From contig NC_018721.1 in the NCBI RefSeq assembly GCF_000153485.2, positions 2,046,001 to 2,110,000 on the forward strand: a DNA stretch of 64,000 nt, in the 5' to 3' direction. Numbering within the stretch: the first letter of the stretch is position 1; each line of letters begins with the position of its first letter. A program made the position numbers and the translations under genes. Positions 54,400 to 62,689 of the stretch are shown in pieces. The DNA comes from Psychroflexus torquis ATCC 700755. GTDB lineage: Bacteria > Bacteroidota > Bacteroidia > Flavobacteriales > Flavobacteriaceae. The notes under the pieces are model-generated. The model did not search any database. It saw only the letters and a program-made list of their open reading frames with translations, and was not told the DNA's origin.

Positions 54400-55674
54400 G
54401 TCTTGTCCCAGATCTCTTCTAAAATATTTTTTATCGAAGTTGATGTTTTCTACATTTTTATAGGCTGTTTGTAAAGCGTCATGAAAATTATCATCAAAAG
54501 CAGTAACTGCCAATACACGACCACCGTTAGTTATAACTTGGTCGTTTTTGTTTTTGGTACCAGCATGACAAATAAATAGATCGTCTGTATTTTTAATATT
54601 TTCTAGACCAGTTATAACTTTCCCTTTCTCATAGGACTCTGGGTACCCTCCGGACACCAACATCACTGTTGAAGCATATTTAGGATCTATTTCTAACTCT
54701 ATTTCAGAAATAGACCCTTCGCAGGTTTTTGAAAGTAGGTCAAGTAAGTCGTTTTTAATTCTTGGGATGACAACTTCGGTCTCTGGATCACCTAATCTTA
54801 CATTGTATTCTACAACAAAGGGTTTATCTCCAACTTTCATTAATCCTATAAATAAGAAGCCTATATAGTTTATATTTTCCTTATATAAGCCATCTATACT
54901 AGGTTTCACGACTTCTTCATCCACTTTTTTCATAAAAGCTTCATCAGCAAATGGGACAGGAGAAATGGCACCCATACCACCCGTGTTTAGTCCAGTGTCT
55001 CCTTCTCCTATGCGTTTATAATCTTTAGCATTGGGAAGTGTGAGGTAATGTTTACCATCTGTTAATACAAAAACACTCAGTTCTATTCCTTTTAAAAATT
55101 CTTCTATGACTACCTTTTCCGAAGCTTTACCAAACTTATTGTTGGTCAACATGTTTTCAAGTTCATCTTGAGCCTCTTTAAGGCTATTTAATATAAGGAC
55201 TCCTTTTCCTCCAGCAAGTCCATCTGCTTTTAGCACATAAGGAGGTTGCATGGTTGTTAAAAATACTTTACCAGCTTCCAAACTGTCTTTATCAAAACTT
55301 TGGTAGGCCGCCGTGGGTACATTATGGGCTTTCATAAACTCCTTTGCGCGTTTTTTACTTCCCTCAAGTAAAGCTCCATATTTAGAAGGGCCAACAATTT
55401 TCAAATTGGAAAACTCACTTCTATCGTCAAAATAATCTTTAATCCCTTCAACTAAGGGAGCTTCAGGGCCAACAATCAACATATCGATTTGGTGCTTTTT
55501 CACGGCTAGAGCTATCTCCTGAAAATTGAGAATATCCAATTCGAGATTTATAGAACATTGTGCGGTTCCAGCATTACCAGGAGCAACATATAAACTTTTA
55601 CAAGAAGGACTTTGTGCTATTTTATAAGCTAAGGTGTGTTCGCGGCCACCGCTACCAAGGATTAAAACATTCAT
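54391..55674 (-). CDS. purD: Phosphoribosylamine-glycine ligase (GARS)
   Basis: A 427-residue ATP-grasp enzyme. The start 'MNVLILGSGGREHTLAYKIA' is the purD N-terminal signature, followed by 'LKADGLAGGKGVLILNSLKE' (ATP grasp) and the family motif 'VEYNVRLGDPETEVVIPRIK'. It makes glycinamide ribonucleotide in purine synthesis. The gene converges on DUF6341, with overlapping 3' ends. A CAAAAGTA at 55700-55707 gives TACTTTTG on the minus strand, a possible -7 box, 26 bases upstream. Confidence 0.95.
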   Translation of the reverse strand: MNVLILGSGGREHTLAYKIAQSPSCKSLYVAPGNAGTAQCSINLELDILNFQEIALAVKKHQIDMLIVGPEAPLVEGIKDYFDDRSEFSNLKIVGPSKYGALLEGSKKRAKEFMKAHNVPTAAYQSFDKDSLEAGKVFLTTMQPPYVLKADGLAGGKGVLILNSLKEAQDELENMLTNNKFGKASEKVVIEEFLKGIELSVFVLTDGKHYLTLPNAKDYKRIGEGDTGLNTGGMGAISPVPFADEAFMKKVDEEVVKPSIDGLYKENINYIGFLFIGLMKVGDKPFVVEYNVRLGDPETEVVIPRIKNDLLDLLSKTCEGSISEIELEIDPKYASTVMLVSGGYPESYEKGKVITGLENIKNTDDLFICHAGTKNKNDQVITNGGRVLAVTAFDDNFHDALQTAYKNVENINFDKKYFRRDLGQDLV

Positions 55675-55751
55675 GAGTTTATAAACTAAAATTATGCTCC
55701 AAAAGTAAATGTTTGTAAATTGCTTGACTAATTAAAAGCATCGAAATTTCT

Positions 55752-55946
55752 GTGAATAGATTCAAAAAATTATTAAGTTTAAAAGGCCTTCTCATCCAGA
55801 AAGCTGAAAAGGAACAGGAGTCAATTTTAAATAGTTATCTAGACTATATCCATAGTAAACGCATGGAAACTTTCAATTATCACTTGGAACATATTATAAC
55901 CGACCCTTTTTCTATAAAAAAATATCAAGTCAGTTTTTGGGATTGA
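55752..55946 (+). CDS. Small hypothetical protein (64 aa)
   Basis: A 64-residue Lys/Glu-rich reading frame with GTG start ('NRFKKLLSLKGLLIQKAEKE', then an aromatic C-terminus). No family is recognised. It is the only open frame in the 300 bases between purD and pdeM. Composition is gene-like, but evidence is thin, and it could be spurious. Confidence 0.35.
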   Translation: MNRFKKLLSLKGLLIQKAEKEQESILNSYLDYIHSKRMETFNYHLEHIITDPFSIKKYQVSFWD

Positions 55947-56042
55947 ATTTATGTGATGATTAAAGCTGATTTACAGAAACTTTTATCAGACCGACTAGGT
56001 AAAACCTAAAGAACTATTCATTATAATTATAAATACGACACA

Positions 56043-56672
56043 GTGAAGCTTACTTACGGCAATTCTCAGTTTATTATGCATTCCAGTGGAAGCTTGTATT
56101 GGCCTTCCAAGAAAGTCCTTCTTATTGCAGATGTTCATTTTGGAAAGATCGACCATTTTCGCAAAAATGGAAGTGCCCTACCAAATGAAGTCAGCTTAGA
56201 AAATTTTAAAAAATTAGATCGGGTGATTGAGGAATTTCAACCGAAAGGCGTCATTTTTTTAGGAGATTTATTCCATTCTACTCAGAACAGAGATTGGGAT
56301 AGATTTACTGCTTGGGTAAAGGAGCAAAGCGTAAAGATGACATTGATAGTGGGTAACCACGATATTATCCCTTTATACTATTTTGAAGATTTAGGTATTA
56401 AGGTTGCTTTGTCTTTAAACATAGACACCTTATTTCTGTCTCATCATCCAGAGGAAAAGCTAGGGTTTTGGAATATATGTGGACATATACATCCTGGTTA
56501 CAGATTAAGAGGTGAAGGAAAGCAACAGCTAAAATTATCTTGTTTTTATAAAAAAGAATACCAATTGATTTTACCAGCTTTCGGGGCTTTTACAGGTCAT
56601 TTTTTGATTGAGCCAGAAGAAAATGAAGATGTTTTTGTCCTTGCAGAAAATGAGGTGTTATCGCTTAGATAA
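56043..56672 (+). CDS. pdeM: Ligase-associated DNA damage response endonuclease PdeM
   Basis: A 209-residue calcineurin-like phosphoesterase. Metal-binding motifs are seen in order: 'LLIADVHFGK' (DxH), 'IFLGDLFHS' (GD), 'LIVGNHDII' (GNHD), 'LFLSHHP' and 'CGHIHPGY' (GHxH). This size and motif set match PdeM. The usual neighbours, a ligase-associated helicase and exonuclease, are not adjacent. The start is GTG 56043; no closer ATG precedes the first motif. Confidence 0.85.
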   Translation: MKLTYGNSQFIMHSSGSLYWPSKKVLLIADVHFGKIDHFRKNGSALPNEVSLENFKKLDRVIEEFQPKGVIFLGDLFHSTQNRDWDRFTAWVKEQSVKMTLIVGNHDIIPLYYFEDLGIKVALSLNIDTLFLSHHPEEKLGFWNICGHIHPGYRLRGEGKQQLKLSCFYKKEYQLILPAFGAFTGHFLIEPEENEDVFVLAENEVLSLR

Positions 56673-56674
56673 CT

Positions 56675-57328
56675 TTAGAGTTCACCATGCCATTCTTTAT
56701 AAAACTGATCTAGATAGCTAACCATATAATTATGCCGCTTTTCAGCAATTGATTTTGCGGAATTGGTATTCATCTTGTCTTTAAGCAATAATAATTTCTC
56801 ATAAAAATGATTGATGGTTGGTGAATTAGACTTCTTATAGTCTTCCTTGCTTTGCTGGGGATGAGCAGGAACGCTGGGATCGTAAATGGGATTGTTTTTG
56901 AATCCACCAAAATTAAAAGTTCTTGCAATGCCTATTGCTCCAAGAGCATCCAATCGATCTGCATCCTGGACAATTTCAAGTTCCTTAGAATGGAAGTCAC
57001 TATGCGAATGTCCTCCTTTATAAGAGACATTTTCTATAATCTTAATAACATGCTCTAGATCTTTTTGCTCTATAGGTTGAGTCTCTAAGAAAGCCCGAGC
57101 CTTTTGGGGTCCTATTTCTTCATTTCCTCCATGAAATTTTGAATCTGCAATGTCATGGAGTAAGCTGGCGACTTCTACAATAAATGAGTTCGTAGTTTCA
57201 GATTTTAAAATGTGTTTGGCATTGGTATAAACTCGTAAAATATGAAACCAATCATGACCACCTTCAGCCTCTTTAAGACTGTCTTGGACAAAGTTTTTGG
57301 TATTGGAAATAACGAGTACTTCTGACAT
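56675..57328 (-). CDS. HD-domain hydrolase
   Basis: A 217-residue HD-superfamily protein: 'GHDWFHILRVYTNAKHIL' (His), 'VEVASLLHDIADSKF' (the HD pair, about residues 58-72) and 'VQDADRLDALGAIGIARTF' (Asp). It is related to YedJ/YpgQ-like metal-dependent phosphohydrolases, but the substrate is unknown. It converges on pdeM (2-base gap). An acyltransferase gene ends upstream at 57339. Confidence 0.85.
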   Translation of the reverse strand: MSEVLVISNTKNFVQDSLKEAEGGHDWFHILRVYTNAKHILKSETTNSFIVEVASLLHDIADSKFHGGNEEIGPQKARAFLETQPIEQKDLEHVIKIIENVSYKGGHSHSDFHSKELEIVQDADRLDALGAIGIARTFNFGGFKNNPIYDPSVPAHPQQSKEDYKKSNSPTINHFYEKLLLLKDKMNTNSAKSIAEKRHNYMVSYLDQFYKEWHGEL

Positions 57329-57338
57329 AAATTGAGAT

Positions 57339-58079
57339 CTAATTTTTTTGGACTTGACCGGATATTTGTTCTTCTAAAAGTTCAATTAACTCTGGAATTT
57401 TAAAATTCTTGGCCTCATGAGGTTTTAGGACTTCAAGTTTTAAAAAGACACCAACACCTAAAGGGAACATACCGTGATGCTGAAGTTTCCATGAGTTGTT
57501 TACACAAACAGGAACGACTACAGCTTCTGGACAAGTCTCTAATAAAGCGATAAGACCTTTGCTTGCAAACTTTTTGATTTGCCCTGTTTTGCTTCGGGTA
57601 CCTTCAGGAAATATGACAGCGGATCGCTTGGTTTCTGATATATATATTCCTAGTTTTTTGATTTCTCCTAAAGCTTGCGTAGCATTTTTTCTATCTATTA
57701 GGACAGAACCTCCATGTCTTAAATTATAAGAAATAGAGGGAACACCTTTAGCCAATTCTTTTTTACTGATGAACTTGGGATGTAGTTTCCTCATGTACCA
57801 AATAAGTGGAGGAAGATCAAACATGCTTTGGTGATTACAAACAATAATATGTGGACGGTCTGTTTCAAAAGTAAAGCTATTAGTATACTGAAAGCGCGTA
57901 CCCACAATATTTAAACAACGCAAAAGGAAAAAGTTTAAAATATCTACACTTTTTTTGTGGGCTTGATAACCAAAGGCATTAAACGCAATCCATTGGTAAG
58001 CGTGAAAAACTAAAAGTGTTAAACCGAAAAATAAATAGAATATAACTGAAAGACTATATGAGAAGACTTTTTTCATCAA
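57339..58079 (-). CDS. Lysophospholipid acyltransferase (PlsC-like)
   Basis: A 246-residue protein with an N-terminal membrane helix (about 10-30) and the PlsC motifs 'IIVCNHQSMFDLPPLIWYMR' (HxxxxD) and 'RSAVIFPEGTRSKTGQIKKF' (PEGTR). It acylates lysophosphatidic acid or a related lipid at the inner membrane. It is in tandem with the HD-hydrolase gene (10 bases apart), and downstream coupling is likely. Confidence 0.88.
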   Translation of the reverse strand: MMKKVFSYSLSVIFYLFFGLTLLVFHAYQWIAFNAFGYQAHKKSVDILNFFLLRCLNIVGTRFQYTNSFTFETDRPHIIVCNHQSMFDLPPLIWYMRKLHPKFISKKELAKGVPSISYNLRHGGSVLIDRKNATQALGEIKKLGIYISETKRSAVIFPEGTRSKTGQIKKFASKGLIALLETCPEAVVVPVCVNNSWKLQHHGMFPLGVGVFLKLEVLKPHEAKNFKIPELIELLEEQISGQVQKN

Positions 58080-58161
58080 TTGAATGCTGTAATGAATAGA
58101 GTTTAAAATTACGATTTACCTATAAATATCTGGCTAAACTAGATTTAAAATTCAGCTATAA

Positions 58162-58192
58162 AAAAAGCCATTTTCAATGAAAATGGCTTTTT
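58162..58192 (-). terminator. Terminator of the bacilliredoxin gene
   Basis: Perfect 15-bp arms (AAAAAGCCATTTTCA / TGAAAATGGCTTTTT) with a one-base loop, 16 bases past the stop at 58209 on the minus strand; symmetrical. Confidence 0.88.
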
Positions 58193-58208
58193 AAAAATTT
58201 GATTGTTC

Positions 58209-58619
58209 TTAACAATGCTTGTTATAAGCATCCATAAGGTTATCTGCAATCAATTCTGCAGGTCTACCTTCGATATGATGTCTTTCTAGCATGTGAACGA
58301 GCTCTCCGTTTTTGAAAAGTGCCATAGATGGTGAACTTGGAGGGAACGGTACCATTTTAGATCTTGCTTCATCTGTAGCTTCTTTATCTACTCCAGCGAA
58401 AACAGTAACAAGATGATCTGGGAATTTAGAATTTTTTAAAGATTTTATAGCTCCAGGTCTAGCATTTGCCGCTGCACATCCGCAAACTGAATTGACCACA
58501 ACCAAGGTTGTTCCTTCTTTGGCTATAGCTATATCAACATCAGCTTTGCTTCTTAATTCATTAAAACCTACAGAGATAAGTTCCTGCTCCATTGGTTTCA
58601 CTAATTCTGGTGGATACAT
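58209..58619 (-). CDS. BrxA/BrxB-type bacilliredoxin
   Basis: A 136-residue protein with the CGC thiol motif in '[20 protein letters not shown]' (about 45-64), characteristic of the YphP/YqiW bacilliredoxin family, which removes bacillithiol from proteins. Whether this organism makes bacillithiol cannot be seen here. The N-terminus '[20 protein letters not shown]' is the normal family start. A TACATTTG box lies 36 bases upstream. Confidence 0.9.
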   Translation of the reverse strand: MYPPELVKPMEQELISVGFNELRSKADVDIAIAKEGTTLVVVNSVCGCAAANARPGAIKSLKNSKFPDHLVTVFAGVDKEATDEARSKMVPFPPSSPSMALFKNGELVHMLERHHIEGRPAELIADNLMDAYNKHC

Positions 58620-58654
58620 ATGATTAATTTTTTAATTTATATTCATTATAAACA

Positions 58655-58662
58655 CAAATGTA
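58655..58662 (-). promoter_or_regulatory. Possible -7 box (TACATTTG) of the bacilliredoxin gene
   Basis: The minus-strand TACATTTG matches TANNTTTG, 36 bases upstream of the ATG; the -33 box is not evident. Confidence 0.4.
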
Positions 58663-58801
58663 TAAAAAAGTCTTCTATCTCTCTTGGTCTTAACATAATG
58701 ATTTCAATTCTATTAGTGACCGTTTAATCTATCTTAAAAACACTAACTTTTTAGAGATAAATTCAATGATGATTTTATATTTGTATTCTAAATTCTATAG
58801 T

Positions 58802-59545
58802 TTGAAGTGGATAGGTGCCATTCTTGGCTTTTTTTACATGCGTTTTGGAGGTGCTATCTTGGGCTTCATCATCGGTTCTATTTTAGATAGAATTTTTTCT
58901 AGCTCTTCAACAGGCAGAGGAGGGGCCTTTGGAAAAGTATTTCAAGATCAAAAGGGAGAAGTCTCCTCTGGAGATTTTGAACTTAATTTGCTCTCTTTGG
59001 CCTCTTTAGTCATAAGAGCAGATGGTAAAGTTACTCAAAAGGAAATGGATTATGTAAGGTTGTATTTTGTTCAATCTTATGGAAAGGAAAGAGCCAATGC
59101 AACCTTCAGAACTTTTAATGATGTCATTAAAGACAGGGAGATTTCCGTCCCTAGAATTTGTGAATACCTTAGACCAAGAGTTCGTTATGAGGTTAGGCTT
59201 CAAATTCTTCACTTTCTTTTTAATATCTCCAATGCAGATGGACATGTCTCTGAGTCCGAACTACAAGTACTGCTTTCTATCTCTCAAAATCTTCGGGTAG
59301 CTAATTCAGATTTTGAAAGCATAAAAGCCATGTTCTTCAAATCTGCGGACAATGCTTATAAAATATTGGAAATTGAAAAATCTGCTTCAGATTCTGAGCT
59401 TAAGAAAGCTTATAGAACTATGGCTAAGAAATACCATCCAGATAAGTTACAACACATGGACCAAGCCTATCAAAAGGGTGCTCAAGAAAAATTCAATAAG
59501 GTTCAAGAAGCTTACGAACAAATTCAGAAAGAAAGAGGCTTATAG
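58802..59545 (+). CDS. TerB-DnaJ (DjlA-like) co-chaperone
   Basis: A protein of 247 residues from TTG 58802 ('KWIGAILGFFYMRFGGAILG'), with a membrane/glycine-rich N-terminus, a TerB-like helical domain ('SLASLVIRADGKVTQKEMDY' and 'FNISNADGHVSESELQVLLS') and a C-terminal J domain ('AYKILEIEKSASDSELKKAY', 'HPDKLQHMDQAY' with HPD). It would stimulate a DnaK. An ATG at 58766 adds 12 residues but overlaps a TATATTTG -7-like box (58776-58783), so I prefer 58802. It ends 2 bases before the recO stop (convergent). Confidence 0.85.
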   Translation: MKWIGAILGFFYMRFGGAILGFIIGSILDRIFSSSSTGRGGAFGKVFQDQKGEVSSGDFELNLLSLASLVIRADGKVTQKEMDYVRLYFVQSYGKERANATFRTFNDVIKDREISVPRICEYLRPRVRYEVRLQILHFLFNISNADGHVSESELQVLLSISQNLRVANSDFESIKAMFFKSADNAYKILEIEKSASDSELKKAYRTMAKKYHPDKLQHMDQAYQKGAQEKFNKVQEAYEQIQKERGL

Positions 59546-59547
59546 TT

Positions 59548-60267
59548 TTAAAAGAGTTGTTGTAAAATTTCCAGAGATTTAGGCTTTCTAAACCCTTGCA
59601 ACTGTAATTCATAATAGAGCATCATAAAGTCTAGAAAACTCTTTCTTCTCTCTTGGTTTAGTTTTAAATTTTCAGCTTCTCCATAGTTTTCGAGTTTCAT
59701 CAATTCTTTTAATAAAACTGAATTTGTATTATTGAAAGAGTACATATTATATTCTTTAAGCTGAAAAACACCATTTAACATATCAAAATAGGGAAAGGCT
59801 TCACTGCTTTGATCTGGAGAAAATCCTAAAAAACTAGTTAGTTTCACTATAAAATGTAGGTGGAAATTTTTAATTGAATCTACTTGATCTAGATAGATAA
59901 GACTCTCCTTTAGAAACTGGAATAGGCTTTCATTTTTTTCCTCTTCTTGGATACTGCTTTTTAAAACTTCAGCCAGAAACATCACAACGGTAGATTTGAA
60001 GATATCAGTATGTAAAGTTTGTAAAGGATAATCTACTTTTACTTCTTTTAAATATTGTAAATTTTTGTTTTCTTTATAGGTAGCTTCAATTTCTAAGAGA
60101 GTCAATGGCTGAAACAAAGAGACTCTCATCCTTCCTTTTTTCGATTTCCGAATCCCTTTCAGCATAAAGGAAACTACTCCTTTTTCAAGCGTAAAACATT
60201 TTACAATTAAATCTGCCTCCCCAAATTTTACATTTGAAATGACAATGGCTTTTGTTTTAAGTTGCAT
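59548..60267 (-). CDS. recO: DNA repair protein RecO
   Basis: A 239-residue RecO: N-terminal OB-fold start 'KTKAIVISNVKFGEADLIVK', 'FMLKGIRKSKKGRMRVSLFQ', and a helical C-terminal domain ('HLHFIVKLTSFLGFSPDQSS'). It acts in RecF-pathway loading of RecA with recR. It follows porZ by 7 bases on the same strand, the arrangement often seen in Bacteroidetes. Confidence 0.93.
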   Translation of the reverse strand: MQLKTKAIVISNVKFGEADLIVKCFTLEKGVVSFMLKGIRKSKKGRMRVSLFQPLTLLEIEATYKENKNLQYLKEVKVDYPLQTLHTDIFKSTVVMFLAEVLKSSIQEEEKNESLFQFLKESLIYLDQVDSIKNFHLHFIVKLTSFLGFSPDQSSEAFPYFDMLNGVFQLKEYNMYSFNNTNSVLLKELMKLENYGEAENLKLNQERRKSFLDFMMLYYELQLQGFRKPKSLEILQQLF

Positions 60268-60274
60268 TTTTAGG

Positions 60275-62566
60275 CTATCGTATAATCATTATTTTCCCAA
60301 CCTTCGTTTTAATTTGATCTTCACCTGTCACTACAATAAAGTATACGCCCGATGCGACTTTATGCTTTCCAAAAGCTCTAGTATCCCATTGAAGAGATCC
60401 ACCATCAACAAACTCTTCAAACACTAGATTACCACTAACATCTGTAATTTTAACATTAGCTCCATTAGTGAGTCCGTCTATAGTGACAAGTCCAGTGTAG
60501 TTTGGTCTTACAGGATTAGGATATGCTCTTAAGTTTTCTAGAGTTTCATTTCCTGAGGTAACTCGGCTAGAATAAGATAATAACCCACTCGGAGTACCAA
60601 AGAAAACTTCACCTGTAGCTTGATTAATCTCTACCGTTCTAATGCTATTGGTAGGAAGCGGAGAATTTTCAACATTAAAAATATTTAAAATGTCTTGACC
60701 GTTTGCAGAAACTTGAAAGACTCCTGAATCTGCCGTAGAAATCCATTTGTTGTTAGCGCCATCTGTAGTAATATCTGTAATAAACTGCTCAAAAAGTAAC
60801 TCTTGTGGTAGACCATCTACATCTTCTATGATAATTGGGGAGACGCTTACATTTTGACTTTCGTTAAAAATAGCAGTCGGATTCGACATCACCCTTAGAC
60901 CTGCTTGAGTACCAATCCATAAACGAGAATTTTCGTCTATTTCTAAAGCTGTAATATTAGGATTGGCATTGAAGGTGTCAGGAAATTCCACACCTTGTAT
61001 ATTACTAGAAATTAAAGCCGAGGTTCCTGTACTTGCGCTGTAAGCGACTACTCCATCTCCAAGGGTTCCTATAAAAATATTGTTATTGTTATCGATGACC
61101 ATTTTTGAAGATGAGGTCTCTGTTGGATTTAAGTAACCGTTCGACATGTCGATATTTACAAATTCCCCATTAGCATTTAAGCGTTTCAGTTGGTTTTCTG
61201 CAATTGAATTGGTGAAGTACAAATTACCTTGGGTGTCAAATACACTAGCGCCTATCCTATTGTCGTTGAGGTTGCTAGGAACTCCTTCAATAATACTGTT
61301 GGAAGAATCATATTGTTGGACGAGTTCATTATTTTCAATCTCTAAAAGCCCATCGAAGTAACTGCTTACAAAAACACGATTGGGATTTGACGGGTCAATT
61401 GAGACATTAGAAAGCTCTCTTGCATTATTTAAATCCTCCACATCAATATTTATCCATTCCCCATCTTTAAGGTGGCTAAGGCCTCTAGAATTTAAAGGGA
61501 AAGGGTTTAAAAACTGATCAAATTCCCCAAATGTGATCCAAAGATCATTAGACGTTGATTCCAGACTGAAAATTCTATTTAATAAAGGTCCAGCTGGACT
61601 CAATTCTGAAAATGTAGCTGTAGTGGAGTTCTGAAGATTTAGAAGACCTAGACTACTATGTCCCAAAAAATAGTGTCCATTACTAGATACCGATGTGTTT
61701 ATGGAAAACTCTGTATTTTGAAGTTGGTCTATAAAAGCTTCTATATTAAGTTCAGAATTAAAAGCTAATACTTGATTAGCAGCGGTGATAACAAGTTGGC
61801 CTCCACTTACGTTGAAGCCAATAACGTTTGAACCTGCATCCCCAAAAACAGAAGTATTTCCATTTTCTAATGTAGAAATTGTGTTGTTATTTCTCAGTCC
61901 AAAAATAGTATTAGAAAAATTTAAAATACCTTTCCAATTCCCTGTATATTCAGTTTTCCAAGCCTCAAAATCTATCAAATTGGGATTTGTAATATCCGCA
62001 GATTTAATGCCCTCTAGACTTGTGGCTGCGTAGATTTTCTCCTCTAAAATGGTAATCTGATTGATTTGAATTTGGCTTCCATTCTCTCCTATAAAAAAAG
62101 AGTCTTCAAATTCTAGATTTTGAAGACTGTATTCAGCAATCCCAAAATCGGTAGAAATATATAACTTGCCTTCAAATTCAAAAAAATGGTTGATGCGTTT
62201 ATTGTTTGGCGATATTGAAATTTTATCTCTAATATCAACCACCGAAAATATGTTTTGGTTGTTATCCATCACAATTTGAATAAGACCATCCTCGTAACCA
62301 ATACAGGTTAAGCCATAGTTTTTTGAATGGTAAATTTTAGAGATTTTATTACCCGATAAGCCTTCTATTGAGGTCACTGTTTGGATGCTTTGAGTAGGAA
62401 TGTCGTAAATGAAATAGGCGTTCTCTGCAGCAGCATAAACCTTGTTATCGCTTTCATCTAAATCTGTAATATTGTAATAAGAGAAGTAACCTTTCCACCG
62501 ATCGGAAAAGTCTTGGCTTAAAACAATAGAGGGAAAAATAAGAAAGATTAAAACAAAATTCTTCAT
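60275..62566 (-). CDS. porZ: Type IX secretion system protein PorZ
   Basis: A 763-residue secreted protein: signal peptide ('MKNFVLIFLIFPSIVLSQDF'), N-terminal beta-propeller repeats typical of the two-component-regulator-propeller fold ('NKVYAAAENAYFIYDIPTQS', 'LWIGTQAGLRVMSNP') and a C-terminal sorting-type domain ('AYPNPVRPNYTG', 'KVASGVYFIVVTGEDQIKTK'). PorZ is a surface component that delivers A-LPS to the sortase in type IX secretion. Its position directly before recO agrees with other Bacteroidetes. The split secreted protein at 33082 would be its kind of client. Confidence 0.85.
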   Translation of the reverse strand: MKNFVLIFLIFPSIVLSQDFSDRWKGYFSYYNITDLDESDNKVYAAAENAYFIYDIPTQSIQTVTSIEGLSGNKISKIYHSKNYGLTCIGYEDGLIQIVMDNNQNIFSVVDIRDKISISPNNKRINHFFEFEGKLYISTDFGIAEYSLQNLEFEDSFFIGENGSQIQINQITILEEKIYAATSLEGIKSADITNPNLIDFEAWKTEYTGNWKGILNFSNTIFGLRNNNTISTLENGNTSVFGDAGSNVIGFNVSGGQLVITAANQVLAFNSELNIEAFIDQLQNTEFSINTSVSSNGHYFLGHSSLGLLNLQNSTTATFSELSPAGPLLNRIFSLESTSNDLWITFGEFDQFLNPFPLNSRGLSHLKDGEWINIDVEDLNNARELSNVSIDPSNPNRVFVSSYFDGLLEIENNELVQQYDSSNSIIEGVPSNLNDNRIGASVFDTQGNLYFTNSIAENQLKRLNANGEFVNIDMSNGYLNPTETSSSKMVIDNNNNIFIGTLGDGVVAYSASTGTSALISSNIQGVEFPDTFNANPNITALEIDENSRLWIGTQAGLRVMSNPTAIFNESQNVSVSPIIIEDVDGLPQELLFEQFITDITTDGANNKWISTADSGVFQVSANGQDILNIFNVENSPLPTNSIRTVEINQATGEVFFGTPSGLLSYSSRVTSGNETLENLRAYPNPVRPNYTGLVTIDGLTNGANVKITDVSGNLVFEEFVDGGSLQWDTRAFGKHKVASGVYFIVVTGEDQIKTKVGKIMIIR

Positions 62567-62632
62567 TGGTATAAAGTCTGGGGCTTTAAAACTTATAAAA
62601 AGGTGAATTTATTGTAAAAAAATCAGTTCTGA

Positions 62633-62666
62633 ATAAAAAAGCCAGTTGAAGTTATCTCGAACTGGC
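62633..62666 (-). terminator. Terminator of gdhA
   Basis: On the minus strand: GCCAGTT ... AACTGGC stem with a 12-base loop, followed by a U-rich run, 24 bases after the gdhA stop. Confidence 0.75.
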
Positions 62667-62689
62667 TTAATAGTATAAAAAATTTTAGA